Source: Triops longicaudatus (Eukaryota > Arthropoda > Branchiopoda > Notostraca > Triopsidae). Taken from it: 64,000 bases of DNA. Below the pieces are notes generated by a model. That model saw only the letters and a program-made list of their open reading frames with translations. It was not told where the DNA came from and made no database searches. This document shows positions 1 through 11,573 of the stretch, one piece after another. Every line of letters begins with the position of its first letter. The first letter of the stretch is position 1. The stretch is from the NCBI GenBank assembly GCA_022885665.1, contig JAGQDJ010000172.1, forward strand, positions 48,018 through 112,017. The letters run 5' to 3'. A program made the position numbers and the translations under genes.

Positions 1-765
1 TAAACTTTGTTTCCAAATATTTCTAATTGACTGAATTGATCTTTTAGAAGATAATACACCAAAAAGTTTTTAATTCGATTTTTCATTTAATTTTCATGAA
101 ATGTAATTTCCGAACTAAATACTTCAAACATATTTCTATTCTTTTTAGAAAACAGGAGATTTTCAATGTGATTTGTAGGTAAGCCATGTCTGTACCTGAC
201 CTTGAACGAGCTAATCTTGATACAAATTCTTTTATTTCCTTTGTTATTTTTACCTTGTTATTTGAACGCTTCAACAATTAATACGAATTGCTCAACAACA
301 GTAACTCGACTTGATGTGTAGCCTTATCGGTAATAACCGTGTTTTTATTATTAGTTATTGTTACAATTACCTTACTGTATTATCGTTCATATATTGTCTT
401 ATTATTAAGTATTATTACTATTTTATATATTACTTTACAAACAAAAGCTTCAGTAATACCATTAAAAATTACGCAGATTTAACGTTACTCGCTTTGCGAT
501 GTGCTTGTGAATTATGTGTTTAACGCAATTTCATTAAATTGTGCTACCATTAATTTTAAAAATAACGTTTGTCACAATATTAGAAACACTAATAAATACT
601 TAAAAATTACAATACTGTACTACTAAAACAATAAAAAACGACGACTAATTTTGCAAAAAAACGAATTAAAATACTTTAAATACTAATTATCAATTGCTTT
701 TCAAAACTCAATTGTAATTCAATATTTACTACATTTAACTGAGCTAAGTAATTTAATTAAATTAC
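1..765. other. AT-rich non-coding DNA, 3' intron of the ZIP7 gene
   Basis: No convincing exon is visible here on either strand. Since the ZIP7 reading frame ends at a GT donor at 765/766 (minus strand), this stretch should be intron of that gene, with the last coding exon or exons beyond the left edge. Short open frames here have no recognisable protein features. Confidence 0.6.
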
Positions 766-2040
766 CAATGCCATCCGCAAACAAAGACAGCATTGTCCCG
801 CTCAGTGCTCCGATAGCCGTTGTCAACTGCAGGAAAATAGCCTACAAGCGAACGCACTTTAGTTCAACATACTAATGAAATAGTCTAATACTTTTTTCTT
901 CGAACAACCCGACTGGATCAAAATCGCAAAATCTCCGATTTCGTGCGGAATTTCGTGCAAAAGCACCGTCACGGTGGTAATTATGCCGATATTTCTTCCA
1001 GCCAAGTATGAAGCGCCGATGGCCAAGCCGTCCGTCAAGTTATGCGTAAAATCCGCTGCTAAATTCAAATACCCAGCCACTTTGATCTCTCCTTCGGCTG
1101 TTTGGACGACTTCGGCCGATTTTTCAGGGCTGCCTGCTTTGACTTCTTTATTCTCAGCTGCTTCGTCTTCTTTATCGGAGCTTTTGTCTTTCTTGGCCTT
1201 CTTCGTCTCTTTCTTGGTCTCCTTCGCCGCACTCTTGGCTTCATGGGAGTGACCGTGCGAGTGGGAGTGGCCATGACCACCTTTGACGATCCTTACAAAT
1301 TTCTCAACACTCAAAAACGCGACAATGCCGAAAAGCACCCACATGCCTACTTGCATATCGTGGCCGCCGTGTTCATCATGGCTGTGACCGTGAGAATGCG
1401 AGTGGGCGTGGCCAGCTGCCTCCCCCTCCCCGGCTGCCATCAGCGCATGAGGAATCAGGTGCAGAAAGGCGTCGCCTAGTAAGCCACCGGATGCGAAACT
1501 GAGCAGAATCTTCAACAGTGGGCGGTGCTCGGGGCTGTTGTCGACGGGAATGAAGAAGAGGAGGAAAAAGGGGGCGGCGCTTATGAGAATCGTGGACCCA
1601 ATGGCGTGCGCCCATAAGGAATAGTCTAGTTTCGAAGACTTTTCATGGACTTCATTGTTGCTAGAGATCTTCTCGGCGTGTGGCACATGCGAGTGGGCGT
1701 CGCCGTGCGAGTGCTGGTGGTTGTCGTGGGCGTGGCCATGGTTGCAGCCCGGGGAATGGCCGTCGTGTGAATGGCCATGATGGCCAGGATTATCGTGCTG
1801 GTGTAGGTTTTTCTGGGCTTCTACGTTAGCTTGTCGGGAATACTTGTAGGCAGCGCCATGGCTGTGTCCGTGGTGCAAATGTTCGTCTGTGTGATGTTCG
1901 TGTGAATGGCCGTGGTCATGCGAATGGCCATGGGCTTGGCTGGGATAAGGAAGCGTACATAGTAAAATACAGACGAAGAGGCTACACAAAAATAGTTTCG
2001 AATAGCTAGAGAAACTACGATGCCGGCTTAATTCCGGCAT
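766..2040 (-). CDS. Catsup: ZIP7/Catsup-type zinc transporter (SLC39A7), 3' end off window
   Basis: LIV-1 subfamily ZIP zinc transporter that moves Zn2+ from the ER/Golgi lumen to the cytosol. Exon 1 is 892-2040 (383 codons) and exon 2 is 766-841. The intron between them (842-891, minus strand) is only 50 bp, with GT at 891 and AG at 842. Seen: a signal peptide to about residue 36, a long His-rich HGHSHDHG-type luminal stretch (37-120), membrane segments near 142-166 and 170-200 (with GDAFLHLIPH), a second His-rich loop, a third segment, a K/E-rich cytosolic loop with another HGHSHSHGHSH run, then the signature HNLTDGLAIGAS and HEIPHEIGDFAIL. Exon 2 continues the expected LQLTTAIGALSGT membrane helix. 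Only the last part of the protein is missing; the frame ends at a GT donor at the left side of exon 2. Family identity is firm. ZIP7 rather than ZIP13 is inferred from the very His-rich N-terminus and the GDFAIL context. Confidence 0.93.
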
Positions 2041-2401
2041 TTTAAAATTATAAAAAAACTAGAAAACTGGTGGAACTTGGCCTTGCTGGTTTGTTATGAC
2101 CGGCAAACAACTGAATGGTGACGTGTAAGCCGTATCGATACCACGCGCCGATACCTTAATTGCGATTCGCAGTACGGCTTTGATTTCAAGTTCAACAGGC
2201 TGTTAACCGGGGACTCGAATTAGGCGAGCTTTGCCCACAAGCTCAGCCAATGCTCGAGTGAGACTCGCGTTACGGTAAAGAAAGTCTTATTGACTCTGGG
2301 CGTGATTTCAATTTAACTCGCTTAACGCTGACTTTGCACAAGCATGTAGGACTTGTAGAGGGTGCACTACAAGTTATGTAATATAAGATTATGACATCAC
2401 A

Positions 2402-2409
2402 TGACGTCA
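2402..2409. promoter_or_regulatory. CRE/ATF-type palindrome upstream of ZIP7
   Basis: TGACGTCA sits inside the 10-bp palindrome ATGACGTCAT, with a half-related TGACATCA a few bases to its left. It lies about 360 bp upstream of the ZIP7 start codon. CREB/ATF bZIP factors bind this sequence. A role for this gene is inference from position only. Confidence 0.35.
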
Positions 2410-3015
2410 TGGGAACCCGCGCGTTTTTCGAAGGGACGGTGGAGAGAAGGACATTACCTGTTATGCACTCCTGCTTGACAGAGGATGTGTGGGACTGTTG
2501 TATTTCTTGTTAAATGCACGTTTGTCGCATCGTAAACTTTAAAGGGTTTACTTATTTTTTTGTTTCATTCAATAACATCTCATTTCATTTCCTTCTATTT
2601 ACATAAAGGTCACAACAGCCGATCGAAAAGGTAAATTATTTTAGCTCAGTGGAAGCGCCTTTCCACTCAAAATCCTGAAGGGTGAGGCATGCAGTCTACC
2701 CTTCTTTCTATTGTTTACGCCCACATATTTCTTTACGGGATTTTTCTCCTTTTTATACGTTTCTAACCAAAAGCGCTTTTCGCTACATGACATTTTATTG
2801 TTAGTTCACCGAAAAAACATGACGAAAATTGCGAGTTTATAAAATGTATTGAATTCTGCGAAAGAGCCCGAGTGGATTAGTAGATTTGTGAGTGATGAAA
2901 TCAAGATCAGGATAAGTGTTGTGTAATTTGGTGAAAATTAAACATTATTACATTACAGTTACTTTTTCTTTAGAACCTACCTTTAATTACAATTACATTT
3001 GTTTTGAAAGTAATC

Positions 3016-3079
3016 GTTACATTACGGTTACATTGAAAAAGTAATGCGTTACATTACGGTTACATTGAAAAAGTAATGC
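3016..3079. repeat. Perfect 32-bp tandem duplication, TTACATTACGG type
   Basis: Two identical 32-bp units abut (3016-3047 and 3048-3079), and the start of a third follows. The unit is built from GTTACATTACGG and GAAAAAGTAATGC. The same TTACATTAC/GTAATGTAA style recurs near 22290-22440, 35850-36370 and 39000-39120, so it seems to be a dispersed low-complexity family. Confidence 0.85.
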
Positions 3080-3870
3080 GTTACTTTAGCTTTACATGTA
3101 ATAAAATTATGTCTGTTATATTGAAGTTTGCTATAATTTCCGAGCTAAAAAAATCTAGAAAGAAGGCAGCTCTCCTCGACTAACTAACATGAAAAGATTA
3201 GTAGGTTAAGTACAATTACAAATACTAATGTCAAAAAGGTAAACATTGCAAAAACGAGCAACGACAAGAAAGGGGCAAATTCCTTGGACAGTTACAGCAC
3301 GCAAAGCCGGGACTCACTTTTCACTGTCAAAAATAATCCCTAACTTACGGAAGAGCACTCTGGGTCTCGTGATTTCTTAAAAAAAAAAAAAAAAATTCGC
3401 CCATTATATGGTGAACTTTTCTTGTAAAGTGGCTAAATTTAATTTTTCTCAAAAAATAGTTAAATTTTCTCATAAAATAGTGAAACTTATTTCATAATGG
3501 TAGCTTTTAGTGACTTGTAAAGAGTTTTCCTCATTTATTGAGCGACAATTACTCCCCGAAAATCGCGGAACCCAGGATGGGGTTTTTCTACCATAAATCT
3601 GGACAATTTTTTACAGTGCTGAATTAGTCAAGAGGAAATAAGGAAAGAGTTACAGAGATCCTCCCATTTATGCAGTAGATCAATTAGAAAAAAACGGTAA
3701 GCTGTGCCATGTTTAAAATTTGTTAGGTAGGGATGTATTCCATACTCTTGTAAAGTTTATTCTTAGTGAGTAATTAAATATTATAAAAAAATCTACGGGT
3801 TACGGGTAGTAAACAAGAAATCCTGAAATTTTTATAGTTGCTGTAAGCGTTTACATTACATAATTTTGCA

Positions 3871-4030
3871 CAGGAGCGGACTTGCCAGCGGCCCATGCGG
3901 AAATTCCAAAACCGGCCCTACTAAACCCTTTTAATATTATTAATACTAAGAAATCCCCGACACAAAGGGTATTTCTGGCCCCGGCCCTTGCGGCATTTGC
4001 CACAATACCACAATGGCCACTCTACCTCTG
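3871..4030. mobile_element. hAT-type MITE, 160 bp, with 8-bp target duplication
   Basis: The element starts CAGGAGCGGACTTGCCA and its reverse complement starts CAGAGGTAGAGTGGCCA, which are imperfect terminal inverted repeats of the CAG...CTG hAT style. It is flanked on both sides by the identical octamer ATTTTGCA (3863-3870 and 4031-4038), the 8-bp duplication expected of hAT transposition. It has no coding capacity, so it is non-autonomous. Confidence 0.85.
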
Positions 4031-5532
4031 ATTTTGCAAATCACAGAAGTTGAATGCTGACTAGTCGACGTTGACTCGCTATATTGGTATTAAAACATAT
4101 TGTAATCAAGCAGTTCTCCTTTAATGCTCCGCAATTTTTGCTTTTTTGAGCCTATATATGCATCATTATGTTGAATTGAAGCAAGAGGACACAATTTGAG
4201 CAACAAGGCCGTGCTTCGTGTAATTTTCACCAAAAAATTACCAAATTTCCACATTGTTTGACATAAATCTATCGGAATTCTTCATTTTCTTCTTTGGGTT
4301 CAAACCCTGGAAAACCCTGCGCTTTAATAATCATAGTGCTACTAACAAAGCTGGCAATGGCTTTCCGGAGATCGTGAATAGGTGATGTTACCAGACTAGG
4401 CAACGACTACGAAAGTAAAAGTGTTAATTTTGCTCAGAAATACTCATTGGTTGAAGTTTACAGTTGAGGCACCGGTACAAATAAACTCCTTATGAAGTAA
4501 TAACAGAAAATTGCCAGACGACCGTATATCAAACAAACCATTTTGACAGTTATGTTGCTATTAGGAATATCTACTGTATTACTAGTTTTTCTTCAAACAC
4601 GCTTTTATTACATTTGAACGATGTTTGGCACAAAATTTGGCACGATGTTTAAATTTGCAATTGATCGTTTTCGGACCCAGGTAGGCGGAGCTTGAGCTGA
4701 GAATCTGAGGACAGGCGTAGGTTTGCTGCCAAAGATGCTGGAAGTGAGCGGGGCTGGGATTAGAGAAGAGATTTTAGCTGACACAAACGGATCAGGCCTT
4801 GAAATTGACCTGGTTGTAGTTCAGGTGACGGTTTAGAGGGCAATTAGCGGTGCTATTCCACCAAATACTCCAAAAGCAGGCTGTAGAACGATGAAAATGA
4901 AACACGAAATTGTGTTTTACACTTTGTATATGCTTTAACCGTGAAACTGACTTACTCCATGTTTACGTGTTATCATTTTCATCATGTTTCCATTTTAACC
5001 GTTTCGGGAAAAGAAATTAAGATTAGCGCATCAAATTTTAGTATTTACGTCCTTAACGTTCTTTTTGTGTTGTGGTTGTTTGAAATGAGAGGCTTGCAGC
5101 CTTGAGACGCTGAATGCAAGCGCGAGCGCTGCTGTTGGTTGCTCGAGCCGTGGCGCGAAGTAACCATTTCGGTACTTTTCTTCGACGCCCCTCGATTTTG
5201 CGCTTTTTCGTACGGGCTTCCCGTGGGTAAAAAGTTCACTAAACCTACGAGTGAAACTGCTGAACATAATATGGCCCAACCTTAACTGAATAACCTAACC
5301 AAAAAATAAACACGTTGGCCTATACAGTATTTACATTGATTTACATATGGTTCGAGTAGGCGCCGGGTATAAAATGCATTATTTAAGCTTGTTGTCTTAT
5401 TTTTGTGATTCTGCTGCATGAGCTGCATTTTGAATAACTTTTTTTAGGTAATTCTGAAGTTTTGGCTGCACTGATAGGAATTTCTTACTATTTTTCTTCT
5501 TCAATTGTCATTTCTCTTGCAAGCATTTAACA

Positions 5533-5558
5533 TTAGCACAATCCGTTGATTGTGCTAA
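5533..5558. repeat. Short perfect hairpin
   Basis: An 11-bp arm, TTAGCACAATC, is repeated in inverted orientation after a short loop. No oligo-T or gene context suggests a terminator, and its significance is unknown. Confidence 0.5.
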
Positions 5559-6398
5559 GCTAAGATAGAGAGCTTTGCTTGAATTGAAACGTACGTTTTA
5601 AAAGTGTTTGTATTTAAGTGAAGTAATTAACGTAATTTACCTGTTATCCGTTACCTTTATAATAAAATCAGCGAAACGCGACTGTTCACAATTTGCCTTC
5701 ACGGTAAAAAAGCTTTACTAAGGGAGGTTTGTGGACCATTCATTATTTATTCACATATTAGACATTCATGTTTTCCTGCGTCACTTTAGATAATTGCATT
5801 ACATGACACCGTCCTATAAGCCAAATTAATTTTCAGTGCAATCATTTTTGCAAACCCGTGCACATCTAACATCATTTTTTTTTAAAACATTTGTTTAAAA
5901 AACAAACAAACATAGTCTCCCTTCCTTCTTCTTTTCTATTTTTCTACTTTTTTCTTTCTCTTCTCATGTTCCTTTCTCATGTTTACGTAATAACACAATT
6001 CCGGTACGATTAGTTTCTTTGTTGTAATACCCTAGTATCACTTTCGAACTTGCAGCGTTACATTCGTAACTAATAAGGTTTATGATTTTTTTTCTCGGTT
6101 ATTGTCTAGTACTTTTTGTGGTTGTACCCATATTCGTATTTTTCGCATATCGTGTCTGTCGGGCTTACCGGATAACAGAAGTTTTTGCATCTGGAAAGTG
6201 CAAGATCGGACAAAATTCAGATCTGCACTAAGCGAAGAACGCAAACCCTTTGAGTGTTCAACTAACCCCACAGTTTACTTTTTCTTTGGGTTTCGGTCGT
6301 AGGCTAATAGCCTATTAATGATCTTGTGTTTACTGAAAGTCTAAATTCTCATTATTTACATGCGAAACTTAAATACTTTTTACAATTGAATATCATTC

Positions 6399-6430
6399 TA
6401 CACTCGCTATGTATCTACCTAGCGAGTGTA
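6399..6430. repeat. Short perfect hairpin
   Basis: Arms TACACTCGCTA and TAGCGAGTGTA (11 bp each) face each other around a 10-nt loop, about 620 bp upstream of the quinone reductase start. It could be a small palindromic binding site or a MITE remnant. Confidence 0.5.
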
Positions 6431-7050
6431 CATAATTTTATATGGTATGCTTTACACGCATAGTAGACAAACCGTTTATTTTAAACGTTCTTTGGTAATT
6501 ATGCCAAGTTTAGCAAAACTTGCGTTTTCATCACTCTTCTTGCTTCATTCGACGTATCCCTGCGAAGTAGCAAGCTTGTGGCGGTAGCGCCGCCCCTTCC
6601 CGCTCGCACAAAAGTTACCCTTAGCTTAAGAGTCAAGGCCCCGCTACAATGAATCCAATACAACTCGCCTCAAGCCAAGTATCCAACAAAAGGTGGTGGA
6701 CATCCATTTGGTCCGAATTCCTGTCCGACTTTCTTTACTTTAAAGGTCAATTTTCATAGTTCCATTGAAGCATGCCAGTCAATCTATAAACCATGCTTGT
6801 TTCGGGCTAGAAACCTGCCAGGACTGGTTCGAAAGTAACGTTGGTACTATGCACTAGGTGTATATTTGCCGCAGGGGCAGTCACGCAGATAACCTACATA
6901 TTCTTTCGAGGATTGGTTGAAGGCAAAAAAGGAGACTCCCTTGGAGGAAAAATCATCCACAAACCGGACCTTACAACCTGCGTGATTGTGCCGTGGCTGC
7001 TCATACCTGTTCCTATCGTCGTGCATTGAAGACAAGTGAGCACCGCAACA

Positions 7051-10000
7051 ATGAAAGCTGTACGAGTTCACGCTTTTGGTGGCCCCGAAGTTCTCAAAGT
7101 CGAAACTGACGTTCCTATTCCTGCCCACACAGATTCTCAAGTATGTTCTCTTAATTTATACTCCTATTTTTTTCAAAAAGACGTATTTTTCTGGTCAGAG
7201 GACATACTTTCATGTGTCAAAAGAATGTTTTTTCATATAGCTCATTGTTGTCGTTATCAGGTGCTTATCAAAGTCGGCTCTGCTGGCGTAAATCCCGTCG
7301 ACACATATATCCGCATGGGTCTTTTTGCCAACTTGCCTTCGTTGCCCTATATTCCTGGTCGTGACGGTGCAGGTGTCATTGAGAAAGTTGGTTCCAAAGT
7401 GGAGGACTTGAAGGTATTAGAAAAAGAGTGTTGGCCTTCAAGTGTTTTGGCCTGGTTTTCGTATGGGCGTGCTCCTTTTTGGGTTTCGTGAGCTAACGAA
7501 CCTCGAACTAACGAAAACCATAAAAAAGCTCTCAAACGTTATTCTAAAGCAAATTTGTAAGATTCAAGTTTTAATTATCTTGTTGGCATATATAGGTGGG
7601 TGACCGAGTTTTCTTTTCTGGAGCAAGCGGTTCGTATGCCGAATATGTTGCTTGTGAAGCGCACTCAGTGTTCCGTTTGGCTGATCGACTCAGTTTTGCC
7701 CAAGGCTCTGCGCTGGGCGTACCTTATTTCACAGCATACCGAGCACTCTTCACCAAGTAATTCTAGAAACATAAACTTTTATATTGGAATACTTGTATTC
7801 GGTTACTACATTAACCCATTTTATACCTCGTTAAGTTCCGAAAAAACTATTCATATGAACTACTTGGTCGATATTTTAGCGTTAATATTGGAAGAAAATT
7901 TAGTTACCCAATTTTTGTTTTTCCGTTATAATATTAAAAAGTAGAAAAATATTTTTTAAACGCGAAAGCATGCGCTTTCCAAGAACCAATTTGTGCAAAT
8001 TCGGGAACATATATAGTAGTATCCTTGAGACCTTCTATAAAGTTCCGCGGTTGAAAACCTTTTAAGCTTGAACAGCTTTCCCTAAACTAGGTAGATACGG
8101 CAGGATAAATTACTCGACAAATCGTGCGTGAAGTACAAGATATGAGCGGGACATGTCATTAGCCGTAATGTGTCATAACAAGTGATCATGTAGTGTTCGT
8201 AGTTTTCTGTTATCGTGGGAAAAAAGCGAGCGAAAGTGTGGGAATCATTTCCCAGACAAGCAAATCTCCAACTTAGGTTGATGCCCTTTTAACCGTTATT
8301 GAAGCTCAACACCGTTAGAAGTACGTTAATTAGAATTTTGTCAGGCTTGCATTCTGTTTTCCTCGCAAGATTATAAAATTTCGTTCGTCGTTCAACTTTC
8401 ACCACAAAACTTCTAGTATACACTAAAAAATTAATCTCAGACGTTACATAATATCAATTAATTTTACAGATCTTCTTTTATTGTAGAAGTAGTCTTAAGA
8501 GTAGAAGGAAATAAAAAAGCTAGGTAAGTAAAACGTCATGTATAGAACACGGCATTGGGCAACCATGAAATTTCCATTGCAAAAGACTTGCTCTGACTAA
8601 CGGACCCAACCACGAAAGTAAAGGATGGGCTTCATTCACACAATTGTCGTGTCACTAGAATAGAACCATTGGCTTGTGTTCATTGGTAAGTTCGGGGTAG
8701 AAGGGTAATTTCACGGAACTTGAGAAGCGTTCAAAGGGGCCACCAGCCCGCTTGTAGTTCGAAGCACGACACAGCTCGAACGACGGTAAGATTCACTGTT
8801 GAGCGCGGGTTGGGAACTGGTCGTGCGCGACCTAACAATGAACTTCCCATTACCTCGCAGTCGTGGAGCTGGAACATTCATTGATAGGCAACTACCATGT
8901 ACACAAAATGGAGAAAAGCTCATTGGCTTGGTTTTTACGATCACCCGAGCTTTATTAACTTAGCAACAATAGGTTTCACTTTTCTGATTGGTCGTCTTAA
9001 AGTGTGGGAATTTATCCTGCCGAAGCTGTGCAAAAACAACTGCGCTTGCATCATTGACCTTTAGGTTTGAGGGATTTTTTGTGCTGTATCTTGTTTCCTT
9101 GCGTTTTGACACCGCTAGGAATTAGTATTTTTTTGTTTTAAAATTCTTAAACTTTATACACAATGGCTACTTCATTCGTACAAGTTTCGTGGTTGACGAG
9201 TTAAGTCGGATGTATGCCAAGGTCAACGAAAGTATTGTGGAAACTTCATGAAATGTTTGAACAACATCGATTTTTCGATCCCTTTTTTTAAGCTGTAGGG
9301 GTTTCACTTATTAAGAAATGTCTTTTCACAACTGTCATGGAGGTAATCTCTACAGTTTCGGTTGTTGATTAACAATATTTTACTTTTCCTTCTGTTTTTG
9401 CACATGTCACCTTTATTAAACGTCTCTAAAAAGTTCGGCGTTTTTAACATTCTGTGAAACTCTAAAATATTAAATAATTGCTAAGTTTCATGTAAAATGC
9501 CATCTGCATAATATTTCTCAACCTTTAAAGTAGAGGCAACGAGCAATTCCCTCGCCAACGGTCACTAGGAAAAAAATTAAAAATTGTATCAACTCGAATT
9601 TTGCTCTTTTGTTCGTTTCAAACACGAACGTGTCTTTAAATTCTAAGATTCTTTTATACCTTAGGTTAGTAACATTAGCGGTACGTGTTACTTTAGTTTA
9701 TTTTTAGTTCAACTTTAGCGGTATATTGCCTTTGTGCTTATGAAGAAGCAAGTTTTAATAATTGTTTACGTGCAGTACATTTGCACGTGTCATAAATCAG
9801 TTCTACATGTCATTGCATTTTTACAGGGGCCAGGCCAAAGCAGGAGAACGTGTGTTGATTCACGGAGCCAGTGGAGCCGTGGGACTGGCAGCTTCCCAGT
9901 TGGCAAGGGCACATGGTATAAATATACACTTTGATACGGAAATTTATGTAATCACGACCCTTTTTTCTATCCAACACGGAATTTGTTTTACTCTCCTTTT

Positions 10001-11565
10001 AGGCTTGATCGTCATAGGCACAGCTGGAACGCCTGAGGGTATGGAATTAGTCAGGCAAAATGGAGCTCATCACGTTTTCAATCATCGGTAAACGTCCATT
10101 AGTCATTGGAGGCAAAAAGACTGTCATTGAGCTTAAAACAAGAAATATCTTAGAAATACTTTACCTTAGAAATGTTGTGTATAATAATAAATTTTCGGTA
10201 TTTAATTTAATTACTCAATACGCAATTAGAAAATATTTCTTTTAAAAAAAGCTTCTTACACACTTAAAAGCTATGAATTAAATATCTAATTTCCTACTTA
10301 TTTAATTTTGTTAGCTAGTTTAATTCAACTAATACGTCATTGGGCAGTAACAAAATATAAAATTTGATCTTTTGTATAACTGTACTAAAATTTCGTCTAT
10401 TGGGCTCGTGTCACTAATCAAAGGATATTATTTATTTTTGCAGTGAGAAGGGTTATTTGGAAAAGGCTGCTGAAGCAGCAGGAGGCGACGGTTTTGACGT
10501 GATTGTCGAAAATGCGTCGGACATCAACTTGGGCTCCGATTTGACTGTCATTGGACCAGGCGCTCGCGTTGTGGTAATTTTCTGTCTATTTTAAAAACAA
10601 AAATAATTGTTTTAAGCTTTAGCGTAATTTTAAATTTACTGTTAATTTTGCATAATTTTATATTTTGGTTTGCCACAGTTTTCTATTTTCATGCGTTTAG
10701 TTATATGTAAATTAACTATTTATATTTGTAAGTTTGTAGTGTTTTTTTGTCTTTTTAATTAAGTTTCATAAATTTCTTTTGTGACATTTATTTTTTCCGT
10801 CATACTCCCAGCATTTTGTTAGAAGTTTATACCATTTTCAACAGAAAAGATGAGTTTATCTCTTTAACGAGTCATACTGTAACGTAACCTAGCTTATCCA
10901 AACTTAGTATAGTAAACCCATTTATCTAGTCTAACCTTACTACCCAAAACTTAACTAAGAGTATTTCAAAGTAACTTAACTTAATTGAGACGCAATATGT
11001 ATATCATAAGAAACTCGTTAAGTGGTAAATTTTGCAATCGTCAATGGTAAGAGAAATTCAATTAAGTTTAATCATGTCTCCTTAGTTCAGATTAAGTTAG
11101 GTTAATTCTTTCAATTAGAAGAGCAAGTCCTTGTGTCAAAAAGTAAATACATTCTTTGCTTCATTGTAGATTGTTGGCAACCGTGGAAGTGTGGAAATTA
11201 GCCCTCGTTTCCTGATGACAGAGGAAGCGTCTATTATTGGCTGTGCGCTCTTCCGTTCCACTCCCGTAAACTTTTTATTTAATTTTTAGTTTGACTGCTT
11301 GAGCAGATCTCGTTGCTGCTCTTCATTTATTTGTTTACCTATTAACGGCTCGTTGTGGAATGATACTAAACTCATCCTTTGGGTCCGTTTTATGCAGGAC
11401 GAATGGCGCGAGATTGCTGCAGCTGTTTTGGCCGGAGTGGAAACCGGCTTCTTGACGCCTGTGATCGACAAAGAGTATGCGATGGAGGCCGTGCAGGACG
11501 CGCACGCCAATGTCTTGAGCCACGAAGGCGGTTCTCGGGGCAAACTCGTTCTCGCCATTTCCTAA
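7051..11565 (+). CDS. CRYZ: Zeta-crystallin-type NADPH:quinone oxidoreductase, 8 exons, complete
   Basis: Cytosolic medium-chain dehydrogenase/reductase family enzyme, expected to reduce quinones one electron at a time with NADPH. Exons: 7051-7140, 7261-7413, 7596-7756, 9827-9915, 10003-10087, 10444-10573, 11170-11265, 11398-11565. All introns are GT-AG and the phases join without a break, giving 972 nt and 323 aa (human CRYZ is 329). The protein starts MKAVRVHAFGGPEVLKVE. Exon 2 carries the GroES-like fold (VNPVDTYIR...PYIPGRDGAGV). Exon 4 has the nucleotide-binding loop HGASGAVGLAASQLA (about 147-161). Exon 5 has GTAGTPEGMELV and NGAHHVFNHR, exon 7 IVGNRGSVEISPR, and the last exon ends SRGKLVLAIS. 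Codon ATG at 7051 is chosen because an in-frame TGA lies upstream at 7027. Zinc-binding Cys residues of alcohol dehydrogenases are absent, as in the quinone reductases. Confidence 0.95.
7757..9826 (+). other. Intron 3 of the quinone reductase, 2.1 kb
   Basis: GT-AG intron between the exon ending in FTK and the exon starting GQAKAGERV. Mostly AT-rich with no nested gene. A GC-richer block near 8710-8940 has an open frame on the minus strand without recognisable features; it may be a repeat fragment. Confidence 0.7.
10574..11169 (+). other. Intron 6 of the quinone reductase, with TAACCT-like tract
   Basis: GT-AG intron. Its second half (about 10875-11110) is rich in TAACCTA/CTTAACTTAA words, the complement of the GTTAGGTTAAG low-complexity tract in laminin intron 1. 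Confidence 0.65.
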
Positions 11566-11567
11566 AA

Positions 11568-11573
11568 AATAAA
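11568..11573 (+). terminator. Poly(A) signal of the quinone reductase
   Basis: An AATAAA begins only three bases after the TAA stop codon; further AT-rich sequence follows. If used, the 3' UTR would be extremely short (about 20-30 nt). ATATATTAAAGA near 11630 is a possible alternative. Confidence 0.5.

Larger units (their letters stand above)
2041..7050. other. Intergenic spacer between ZIP7 and the quinone reductase
   Basis: This is the shared upstream region of two divergently arranged genes (ZIP7 minus, CRYZ plus). It contains the bZIP palindrome, a 32-bp tandem duplication, a hAT-type MITE and two short hairpins, all listed separately. A more GC-rich patch near 5080-5230 carries short open frames on the minus strand with no recognised domain; it could be an untranslated exon or a promoter. 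No supported coding gene was seen. Confidence 0.6.

Noticed and set aside
974..1615. Several open frames opposite to or overlapping ZIP7 exon 1
   Set aside because: They are shadows caused by the repetitive His-rich coding sequence; no motif or start context of their own.
2640..2712. tRNA-like stretch with TAGCTCAGTGG (A-box style)
   Set aside because: No matching B box, and no acceptor or T-stem pairing could be formed; at most a tRNA-derived relic.
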